From: Acidimicrobiia bacterium
GTDB taxonomy: Bacteria > Actinomycetota > Acidimicrobiia > Spongiisociales > UBA5794
Reading direction: 5' to 3'
Length of the DNA: 11,007 nucleotides
Assembly (NCBI GenBank): GCA_030599515.1
Contig: JAUVNV010000065.1
Coordinates: 1-11,007, forward strand
Shown in pieces: positions 1-5,892 of this stretch; positions within the stretch are counted from its first letter, which is position 1, and every line of letters starts with the position of its first letter. The notes beneath the pieces were generated by a model that did no database searches, was not told where the DNA came from, and saw nothing but the letters and a program-made list of their open reading frames with translations. The translations under genes were made by a program, and so were the position numbers.

Positions 1-633
1 GAGGACTTCTTCACCCTTCGCGAGTACCAGCAAGGGGATGACCTCAGACAGGTTCACTGGCCATCGTCGGCGAAACGCGACGAACTCATGATTCGGCAGT
101 TGGAGACGCCCTGGCAAACCAGAGCGCTGGTCCTCCTCGATCCCCGTCAAGCGGCGTATCCGGAGTCGGAAGCGTTCGAACACGCCGTTCGAGGAGTCGC
201 TTCCGTGTTCCGGCATCTGTTCAGAAACGGACATACGCCGACGCTGTGGACCGGGACCGGGAGCGGGTCCGGGATCGTGGTCGGCACCGGCGAGGGCTAC
301 GGGATCGCGATGGAAGAGCTCGCCACTGTGCAGCCGGTGCTAGGTCTCGATCTGACCACGGCGCTCACTCGTCTTCGCCGCACGGGAGTGACGGGAGGCG
401 TTCTCATCCTGGTTACCGGTGTGCCCGACGACCCCGTTCTCGGCATGTATCGGGCGCTCGGGAAGGACTTCTACCGGACGGTCGTGATGTCATCCGGATC
501 CGAGTCCGACGATGCACTCGTGCAGTTCGCCCGCGCCGGAGCGACCACGGTCTCGTCGCGATCACCCGAGCACTGGGCGCCGGCGTGGAAGCAAGGAATG
601 GAGCGGACGTGGTCTACCGCTACAGCTGGATAG
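1..633 (+). CDS. DUF58 domain protein, C-terminal part (5' end outside window)
   Basis: The frame is open from the first base and ends in TAG at 631-633, giving 210 residues of a protein that begins upstream. The first residues carry the DUF58 signature: REYQQGDDLRQVHWPSSAKR, followed by DELMIRQLE. The rest resembles the von Willebrand A-like fold of this family, with hydrophobic strands such as RALVLLDPR and GGVLILVTG and a Gly-rich stretch (GTGSGSGIVVGTGEGYG). DUF58 proteins are usually encoded next to a MoxR AAA+ ATPase and a membrane transglutaminase and are thought to work at the cell envelope, though their biochemical role is poorly defined. The downstream transglutaminase overlaps this gene by 25 bases, so the two are probably translationally coupled. 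An ATG at 88 is internal to the domain and is not the real start. The family call is confident; the function is not. Confidence 0.9.
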   Translation, partial: EDFFTLREYQQGDDLRQVHWPSSAKRDELMIRQLETPWQTRALVLLDPRQAAYPESEAFEHAVRGVASVFRHLFRNGHTPTLWTGTGSGSGIVVGTGEGYGIAMEELATVQPVLGLDLTTALTRLRRTGVTGGVLILVTGVPDDPVLGMYRALGKDFYRTVVMSSGSESDDALVQFARAGATTVSSRSPEHWAPAWKQGMERTWSTATAG

Positions 634-2984
634 CCGGCCTCGCGTCGATCGGATTCGCCTTCTGGCAACTGACCCGGCTGCTGCTGCCGACGGAGTCGGG
701 AGCGAAGTGGCAATTCGTCGTGCTGTCCGGTCTCGCCGTCGGACTCATCGCCACCTGGACGGCCGTCACGTACCGGTTGCGAGCGATATGGATCGTGTTG
801 ATCAACCTTGTGGCGCTCTTCCTGGCGGCTACGAGGTTCGCGGCGCCCTCAGAGTCGCTCCTCATCCTGCCGACTGCCCCGGGAATTGCCGTGCTCTGGG
901 GGGATCTCGTCCGTGCCTTCGACGTTATCCGGCACGGCGTCGAACCGGTCCGGCCGAGTACCGGAATCGTCATCATCCTGACGGCTCTGTTCTGGCTGCT
1001 CGGCACTCTCCTTGCCTGGGGCCTCTCGAAGGATCATCCCTTCGTAGCGCTCCTCCCACCGCTCGTCGTTGCTCTCCAGTTCGCGACGCTGAACCGGCGC
1101 AACGACGGCCTCATCGTCCTCGGTGCCTTCATCATCCTGGTCGCCGGGACGGTTCTCGCCGTCGCTCTGGACGAACGCGATCGGGGGGCCGGAAGGATGG
1201 CAGGTGATCGACAGCGACGCCCCTCGAACGCGCCATCCCCCACTGCTGTGCTGCTCGTGGTCTTCACCGCTTCCCTCGCCGTGGCCGGAGCAGGAGTGCT
1301 CGGACCGCGACTTCCAGCCGACGGTGTGCTGGCATGGCGTACCGGAGGAGGTTTGGGCGGCGGCTTCTACGGGAGCAGCGTCTCCTACAACCCGTACGTC
1401 AGCATCTACGAAGGGCTCGTTTCCCGGGAGGGCACCCCGCTCTTCAGGGCGAAGATCGATGGGGATGTGTCTCCCGACGACGTGTACTTCCGGCTGCTGA
1501 CGATGGAGACCTACAGCAACGGTCGGTGGTCGGCCGGCCGAGCGGAGCTTCACGAGTTGGACGAAGCGCCGCTCGAAGAGATCGGGTACGAGTACAGCGG
1601 AGCGACCGAGAGCGTCACGGCAGATATCGAGATCGAGGCGCTCGGACAGGAATGGCTGCCCACGCCGTACGCCGTCGTCGGCGCCGACGGCGAGGACGCC
1701 GATGCGTTCCGAATCCGCCGAACTGACACGGCGCTGGCATTCCGCGGGGACCGGACCTACCAGGGCATGGTGTACCGGGTCGTCTCCGAGATCCCGGTGA
1801 TCGATCCGGCGGCGGTCGCCGGGTTGCCCGGCGGAGATCTCTCTCCCCTGTTCTCCGCGGCTGCCGCCGACGGCGAGACACTACCGGAACCTGCCGACGT
1901 GGAGTTCCGGGAACTTCCCGACGCCGAGCGGTACACCGACCTTCCCGCGGACATCGACGGGCGGATCCGAGCACAGGCGATCGCGTTGACGCGCAAACTC
2001 ACCACGGCGTTCGAGAAGGGTCTCGCGATCGAGCATTGGTTCCGTGAGTCCGGAGGCTTCGTCTACGACCTCGATGTCCATGGTCAGGGACACGGAGATG
2101 ACGTCCTCGCCACCTGGCTGTTCGATGATGTGCCGGAGAACGCAGGATATCGCAGGGGCTACTGCGAACAGTTCGCGACATCGATGGCGGTGATGACCCG
2201 CACCGTCGGAATCCCGACGAGGGTTGTTCTGGGCTTCACTCCCGGCGACAGCATCAGCGTTGACGAGGTGGTGGTCAGAGACAACAATGCCCACTCCTGG
2301 ATCGAGCTGTGGATCCCGACGCAAGGATGGGTCAGCTTCGATCCGACGCCCCGCCGCGACGGCGCCAATCCGGCTACGAGCTACCGGGCGATGGAGAACG
2401 CTCTGGGCTACGACCTCGCCGGCTATCTCGACCAGGTTCCCGAACCGGTGCGTGCGCCGACCGTCAACGGCGGCAACCTGCCGGGCGGCATCTTCTCACC
2501 GGACGACCAGCGACCGGATCCAGGCTTCATCGGCGCCGGTGGGGAGACGACGACATCGTCGGCAACTCCCCTATGGGTCCCGATCGTCGGCTTCATCGCC
2601 ACGCTCCTGGTCCTCGTCGCCGTCGCGCTGCCGCTCGTCAAGTGGATCCGCCGCCGCGGCCGCATGCGACGCCTGTCCAAGGGCGACGTCTCGGCGGCGT
2701 GGGAAGAGATCGTCGTGAGGCTCACCGATCTGGCCGAGGAACCGGACCCTGCCGCCACGCCGGATGAGGTCGCGGCGCGGGTCGATGGCGTGATGGTGCC
2801 GTTGGCCGCCGTCTACACGCGATCGGTCTACGGCAGCACCGGGTCCGTGTCCGAAGAGCAGGTCGATGTCGCCCGCCGGTCGATGGAACTGACAAGCCGC
2901 CAACTCGCGGCCCGATACTCCCGGATCGAGCGCACGCGCTCGCACTACCGGTTGGGTTCGCTTCGGAGACGGTTCCGGCGTTGA
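609..2984 (+). CDS. TgpA-like membrane transglutaminase (DUF3488 / transglutaminase core / DUF4129)
   Basis: This encodes about 791 residues. The N-terminal third is a run of some seven or eight hydrophobic helices (for example IAGLASIGFAFWQLTRLLL and TGIVIILTALFWLLGTLLAW), as in the DUF3488 membrane domain. A large extracytoplasmic region then contains the transglutaminase core. Catalytic Cys519 lies in GYCEQFATSMAVM, His562 in NNAHSWIELW and Asp578 in WVSFDPTPRR, so the triad is intact. A further helix at about residues 654-675 is followed by a basic cytoplasmic tail of DUF4129 type (AAWEEI, TPDEVAARV). The frame stays open back to 246, but the DUF58 gene occupies that DNA. GTG at 609 is chosen because AAGGAATGGAG lies just upstream (GGAG at 600-603, 5-base spacing) and the first membrane helix follows at once; GTG at 585 is an alternative. 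It is probably an envelope enzyme acting on protein or peptide amide bonds; the substrate is unknown. Confidence 0.9.
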   Translation: MVYRYSWIAGLASIGFAFWQLTRLLLPTESGAKWQFVVLSGLAVGLIATWTAVTYRLRAIWIVLINLVALFLAATRFAAPSESLLILPTAPGIAVLWGDLVRAFDVIRHGVEPVRPSTGIVIILTALFWLLGTLLAWGLSKDHPFVALLPPLVVALQFATLNRRNDGLIVLGAFIILVAGTVLAVALDERDRGAGRMAGDRQRRPSNAPSPTAVLLVVFTASLAVAGAGVLGPRLPADGVLAWRTGGGLGGGFYGSSVSYNPYVSIYEGLVSREGTPLFRAKIDGDVSPDDVYFRLLTMETYSNGRWSAGRAELHELDEAPLEEIGYEYSGATESVTADIEIEALGQEWLPTPYAVVGADGEDADAFRIRRTDTALAFRGDRTYQGMVYRVVSEIPVIDPAAVAGLPGGDLSPLFSAAAADGETLPEPADVEFRELPDAERYTDLPADIDGRIRAQAIALTRKLTTAFEKGLAIEHWFRESGGFVYDLDVHGQGHGDDVLATWLFDDVPENAGYRRGYCEQFATSMAVMTRTVGIPTRVVLGFTPGDSISVDEVVVRDNNAHSWIELWIPTQGWVSFDPTPRRDGANPATSYRAMENALGYDLAGYLDQVPEPVRAPTVNGGNLPGGIFSPDDQRPDPGFIGAGGETTTSSATPLWVPIVGFIATLLVLVAVALPLVKWIRRRGRMRRLSKGDVSAAWEEIVVRLTDLAEEPDPAATPDEVAARVDGVMVPLAAVYTRSVYGSTGSVSEEQVDVARRSMELTSRQLAARYSRIERTRSHYRLGSLRRRFRR

Positions 2985-3000
2985 ATCGGGAATCCGCTCG

Positions 3001-3011
3001 CCGGCTTCCGG
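3001..3011. terminator. weak hairpin between converging genes
   Basis: Only 28 bases separate the transglutaminase stop from the stop of the opposing MerR gene. They contain CCGG-CTT-CCGG, flanked by an outer ATCCG/CGGAT pair. There is no T-run on either side, so any role as a bidirectional terminator is speculative. Confidence 0.2.
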
Positions 3012-3012
3012 A

Positions 3013-3510
3013 TCACCCGCTGGCTTCGTCGACCTCTGTGAGAACGTCGTCTTCGACGAAGCGGAGCATCTCGAGGAACTGAGTCCGGTCGAGTTCGAAT
3101 CGGGAGACGTCCTCTTCGACGGACTGTGTGATGTCGTTGATCGCTACGAAGAATGCCAACTGCCCCTGTCGCAGAGCATCGAGGATCTCTTCCTCATCAA
3201 CCGCGACGGCGAAGATCGAATCCCCGTCGGTGACCAGGCGGATCTCGGAGAGGTGGTTCTCCATGTCCCCGGTCCGCCGCAGGTAGTCCCACGCTCGGCG
3301 CACCCGCTGGATCGACATCCCATTGTCGAGGAGACTCCTCACGACGCGAAGGGCCACCAGATCGCGAAACGAGTAGAGACGGCGACGACCCGGTCGGCCG
3401 CCGGTTTGCTGGAGAGAGGGTTCTACGAGTGCCACCTTGTCCCAGTAGCGCAGCTGATGAGGCGTACAGCTTGTAAGTCGAGTCGCTTGCTGAGCGGTGA
3501 AACCTTCCAC
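3013..3510 (-). CDS. MerR-family transcriptional regulator
   Basis: The protein has 165 residues. A MerR-type winged helix-turn-helix occupies about residues 4-75. The recognition part reads TPHQLRYWDKVALVEPS (R21, Y22, W23, D24). The wing is GRPGRRRLYSFRDLVALRVV, followed by LLDNGMSIQRVRRAWDYLR, the usual helix leading to the dimerisation region. The C-terminal half (about 90-165) is acidic and does not resemble a metal- or drug-binding MerR domain; C15, within the DNA-binding domain, is the only cysteine I see, so metal sensing is unlikely. The start is GTG at 3510, supported by GGGGAGA about six bases upstream. It is the last of three minus-strand genes after dinB and the DUF3040 gene, with a 72-base gap before it, so it could be co-transcribed or have its own promoter. 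The effector and target genes cannot be read from the sequence; autoregulation is possible. Confidence 0.85.
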   Translation of the reverse strand: MEGFTAQQATRLTSCTPHQLRYWDKVALVEPSLQQTGGRPGRRRLYSFRDLVALRVVRSLLDNGMSIQRVRRAWDYLRRTGDMENHLSEIRLVTDGDSIFAVAVDEEEILDALRQGQLAFFVAINDITQSVEEDVSRFELDRTQFLEMLRFVEDDVLTEVDEASG

Positions 3511-3529
3511 GCGTTCTCCCCATCGTTCT

Positions 3530-3545
3530 CCGGCCGCCCGGCCGG
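3530..3545. repeat. perfect 7-bp inverted repeat upstream of the MerR gene
   Basis: CCGGCCG-CC-CGGCCGG is a perfect inverted repeat with a 2-base spacer, lying 20-35 bases upstream of the MerR start and downstream of the DUF3040 stop. It could be a regulator-binding site or the stem of a terminator for the DUF3040 transcript. No T-run follows it on the minus strand, which argues against a simple intrinsic terminator. Confidence 0.4.
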
Positions 3546-3582
3546 TTCGTAATCCTTGTGATCCCTCGCGGGAGCCGCAATC

Positions 3583-3924
3583 CTAGCGTTCTCGACGCCA
3601 ACGTTCTCTGACGTCTCCCATCCACCCGTAGACGGAGAACGAGGCGGTTCGCTCGGCCCGCATCCCGCGCATCGTCGCAGCGATCATCGCAGCGGACGCC
3701 ACCATCAAGATGAAGCCCAAGCCGGCGAGATACGAGAACCGCGTGAAGGTACCGAGCATGATCGCCAGCCCAACGAAGAAGCCGATTCCTGCAAGGAGTC
3801 GACGCCGCTTGATCCGCACCGACGGATCGGTCTTGGCAATCGTATGCGCGAGTTTGGGGTCCTCGGCATAGAGGTTGCGCTCGATCTCTTCGAGGATCTT
3901 CTGCTCTCGATCGTCCAGCGCCAT
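3583..3924 (-). CDS. DUF3040 family small membrane protein
   Basis: The protein has 113 residues. The N-terminus MALDDREQKILEEIERNLYA matches the typical DUF3040 opening, a soluble acidic helix beginning near residue 4. Two hydrophobic helices follow at about 43-60 (LLAGIGFFVGLAIMLGTF) and 66-85 (YLAGLGFILMVASAAMIAAT), then a basic tail ending RERWRRER. The family is common in Actinobacteria and has no established function. The frame stays open upstream to 4161 but would run into dinB. The ATG at 3924 is chosen because GGAGG sits eight bases before it and the conserved family N-terminus begins there. It lies 73 bases downstream of the dinB stop and 72 bases upstream of the MerR gene on the same strand. 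The membrane location is inferred from the hydrophobic segments. Confidence 0.88.
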   Translation of the reverse strand: MALDDREQKILEEIERNLYAEDPKLAHTIAKTDPSVRIKRRRLLAGIGFFVGLAIMLGTFTRFSYLAGLGFILMVASAAMIAATMRGMRAERTASFSVYGWMGDVRERWRRER

Positions 3925-3997
3925 TCGGCAAGCCTCCGCTTCAAACCAGTTCCCACTCGCAGTATACCGGTCCATCGCTTTCGCGTAACGGGTGGAT

Positions 3998-5197
3998 TCA
4001 GGGAGTCCTCGGAAGCCGTCGGTCCGGATCTCGCGGACGTGGTGCAACTCTGGCGGGCATGACGGCACCCGCGCCGAATCGGTCCCGAACCTCGTCGACG
4101 GCCTCGGCGGCAGCTTCGATCTGCTCGCGACCCAGCACCATCTGCCTGGTGCCCTCGACATCGACGAGGTCGCTCACCGCCACGCCGAGCAGGCGGACAG
4201 ACCGGGCGCCGATGGCCGCACGATCGATCAGCGTGCGAGCGGTCTCCCAGATCTCGGTGGTGTGGATGATCGGCATCGCACGACGCGATGAACGACTGAT
4301 CGTGGTGAAGTCGGAGAATCGGACCTTGAGCGTGACCGTGTGGCCGGCAACCCGTGCCTTGGCCAGCCGTGCTGCAACCTGGTCGCACATCCTGAGTGTC
4401 TCCCGCTCGACCGCGTCCCGATCAGCGAGGTCGCGGGTGAACGTGGCCTCCGATGAGATCGAGCGGGCAGGTGTCCCTCCCTCGACGAAGCGGGGATCGC
4501 GACCCATGGCCAGCCCACCGAAGTGCTGTGCCGCCGCCTTCCCGATCCGGTGTTCCAGGAGAGCGGGCGGCGTTTCGGCAAGGTCGCCGATGGTCCGAAT
4601 CCCGAGTGCGCCGAGGGACTTCTCCGTCGCCTCGCCCACGCCCCACAACTCACCGATTGGTAGCGGGTGGAGGAAGTCGAGTTCCGTTCCCGCCCCGATC
4701 AGCAGCATCCCGTCCGGCTTGGCATGTTTCGATGCGAGTTTCGCGACGAACTTGTTCGCTGCGATTCCGACCGACGCCGGGATGCCGACCCGGTTCCTGA
4801 TCGCCACCCTGATCTCTGCGCCGATCTGCTCGACGGACGAGTAGTGGAGCCTGAGCCCCGATACATCCAGGAATGCCTCGTCGATCGATATCCCCTCGAC
4901 CAGCGGCGTGAACGAGCGCATGATCTCGAAGATCTCGGCCGACACGGCGCCGTAGCGACCGTGCGAGGTGTTGACGACCACGAGGTCGGGGCATCGCCGC
5001 CGTGCCTCGCCGACGGGCATGGCTGATCGAACTCCGAAGCTGCGAGCTTCGTAGCTGGCCGATGCCACGACGCCGCGGCCTTCGGTCCCCCCGACAGCGA
5101 CAGGCTTCCCGATCAGTTCCGGGTGATCGAGTCGTTCTACCTCGACGAAGAACGAATCCATGTCGACGTGGAGGATTGGTTCGGCGAATCGCGTCAT
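3998..5197 (-). CDS. dinB: DNA polymerase IV (Y-family translesion polymerase)
   Basis: The protein has 399 residues, a little longer than the usual 350-odd. The Y-family palm motifs are intact: HVDMDSFF at 10-17, giving metal ligand D12 and steric-gate F17, and GISIDEAFLD at 102-111 with catalytic D106 and E107. The finger region has the typical SASYEARSFGVRSAMP. The helix-hairpin-helix thumb region (about 185-215) reads LWGVGEATEKSLGALGIRTIGDLAE. The little-finger domain follows and ends near LLGVAVSDL. The last 40 residues (RDRFGAGAVMPAR and a Pro/Arg-rich end) show no obvious C-terminal beta-clamp motif. The enzyme copies past damaged template bases with low fidelity. The ATG at 5197 fits the family N-terminus. 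GGAGG lies only one base before it, too close for normal use, so a leaderless start is plausible. The gene diverges from the phosphatase gene across 29 bases. Confidence 0.95.
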   Translation of the reverse strand: MTRFAEPILHVDMDSFFVEVERLDHPELIGKPVAVGGTEGRGVVASASYEARSFGVRSAMPVGEARRRCPDLVVVNTSHGRYGAVSAEIFEIMRSFTPLVEGISIDEAFLDVSGLRLHYSSVEQIGAEIRVAIRNRVGIPASVGIAANKFVAKLASKHAKPDGMLLIGAGTELDFLHPLPIGELWGVGEATEKSLGALGIRTIGDLAETPPALLEHRIGKAAAQHFGGLAMGRDPRFVEGGTPARSISSEATFTRDLADRDAVERETLRMCDQVAARLAKARVAGHTVTLKVRFSDFTTISRSSRRAMPIIHTTEIWETARTLIDRAAIGARSVRLLGVAVSDLVDVEGTRQMVLGREQIEAAAEAVDEVRDRFGAGAVMPARVAPRPRDPDRRLPRTP

Positions 5198-5203
5198 GCC
5201 TCC

Positions 5204-5209
5204 ACGGTA
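5204..5209 (-). promoter_or_regulatory. candidate leaderless -10 element for dinB
   Basis: Read on the minus strand this is TACCGT, which fits the TANNNT -10 consensus of actinobacterial leaderless promoters. It ends six bases before the dinB ATG, the spacing expected if transcription begins at the start codon. No good -35 hexamer is visible. The assignment rests on pattern and spacing only. Confidence 0.35.
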
Positions 5210-5213
5210 CCGG

Positions 5214-5219
5214 TAGCCT
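5214..5219 (+). promoter_or_regulatory. candidate leaderless -10 element for the histidine phosphatase gene
   Basis: TAGCCT fits TANNNT and lies seven bases before the ATG at 5227. No convincing Shine-Dalgarno sequence precedes that ATG. It is four bases from the opposed candidate -10 of dinB, so both promoters could not be occupied at once. Confidence 0.35.
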
Positions 5220-5226
5220 CGACGAG

Positions 5227-5853
5227 ATGAGGGTCGCAGCCGACAGCATCTTTCTCGTCAGGCACGGCGAGGTCCGGAACCCCGATCACGTCGTCTACGC
5301 GAACCTCCCGGGTTTCCCTCTCTCGGCCGCCGGGCGACGGCAGGCCGCCGAGGTAGCCGATCATCTCCCCCACGGTGCCACGGTGGTGACGTCCCCCCTC
5401 GATCGTGCCGTCGAGACGGCACAGATCATCGCGAATCGCACCGACGGTGGCGTGGCGATCGATGGTGCTCTGACGGAATGGGCGCTGGGATCGCGCTGGG
5501 CCGGCTGTGTCTGGGAGCAACTCGAGGCATCGTTCCCGGGCGAACTCACGGCGTACCTCGAGCATCCCGAACATCTCCCGTTCTCCCCGGAACCGCTCGC
5601 CGATCTCGCCCGGCGCGTGGGAGGAGCGATCCGGAGCCGTCGAGATGTTTCAGATAGCCCGGTGATCTTCGTCTCGCACCAGGATCCGATCCAGGCTGCC
5701 CGACTGTTCCTCACCGGGCGTCCCCTCGCCGGGCTCAACAGGGACAAGCCCGCACACGCCGAAGCCATCGAACTGGTGGCTGCCGCAACCGGACCCTGGA
5801 TCGAGCGCGGTTCCTGGGCCCCGGATCAGTACGAAGTAGAAAGTAGAAAGTAG
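5227..5853 (+). CDS. histidine phosphatase family protein (phosphoglycerate mutase-like)
   Basis: The protein has 208 residues. The branch-1 histidine phosphatase motif FLVRHGEV gives phosphate-binding R12 and nucleophile H13. TSPLDRAVETAQI supplies the second arginine (R60), LTEW gives acid E84, and VSHQDP gives H151, so the active site looks complete. The RHGEVRNPDHVVYANLPGFPLS region resembles a group of actinobacterial phosphatases of unassigned substrate. It is a soluble cytoplasmic enzyme by sequence, with no signal peptide. The frame is open upstream to 5002 but that DNA is dinB; the ATG at 5227 places the catalytic motif at the usual distance from the N-terminus. The last residues (VESRK) and the TAG stop fall inside a heptanucleotide tandem repeat, so the natural C-terminus may have been altered. 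It could be a sugar- or cofactor-phosphate phosphatase; the sequence cannot decide. Confidence 0.88.
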   Translation: MRVAADSIFLVRHGEVRNPDHVVYANLPGFPLSAAGRRQAAEVADHLPHGATVVTSPLDRAVETAQIIANRTDGGVAIDGALTEWALGSRWAGCVWEQLEASFPGELTAYLEHPEHLPFSPEPLADLARRVGGAIRSRRDVSDSPVIFVSHQDPIQAARLFLTGRPLAGLNRDKPAHAEAIELVAAATGPWIERGSWAPDQYEVESRK

Positions 5854-5856
5854 AAA
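5836..5856 (+). repeat. heptanucleotide tandem array (GTAGAAA)3
   Basis: Three perfect copies of GTAGAAA, preceded at 5829-5835 by GTACGAA, a copy with two mismatches. The array covers the last codons and the stop of the histidine phosphatase gene. Because the period is seven, its TAG triplets at 5837, 5844 and 5851 fall in all three plus-strand frames; the last is the one used. Confidence 0.95.
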
Positions 5857-5864
5857 GACCCCGG

Positions 5865-5892
5865 CTACGGACTACGGACTACGGACTACGGA
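5865..5892 (-). repeat. heptanucleotide tandem array (CTACGGA)4, GTAGTCC on the minus strand
   Basis: Four perfect copies of CTACGGA, separated from the neighbouring GTAGAAA array by the eight bases GACCCCGG. On the minus strand the unit is GTAGTCC, sharing its GTAG core with the other array in inverted orientation. The array encodes the last residues of FabF (RSP) and its TAG stop at 5879-5881. Confidence 0.95.

Noticed and set aside
246..608. N-terminal extension of the transglutaminase frame
   Set aside because: This DNA encodes the DUF58 protein in another frame; the extension is Arg-rich and non-conserved, while GTG 609 has a ribosome-binding site and leads straight into the first membrane helix.
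3925..4161. Upstream extension of the DUF3040 frame
   Set aside because: It runs into dinB and lacks family similarity; the ATG at 3924 has GGAGG at ideal spacing and the conserved N-terminus.
5002..5226. Upstream extension of the histidine phosphatase frame
   Set aside because: It lies over the dinB 5' end, and the RHGE motif needs to be near the N-terminus.
5829..5892. CRISPR-like array
   Set aside because: The units are seven bases with no unique spacers and no cas genes nearby; these are simple tandem repeats.
5829..5892. Insertion-sequence end or attachment site
   Set aside because: No transposase, integrase or matching target duplication is visible on either side; only the arrays themselves are present.
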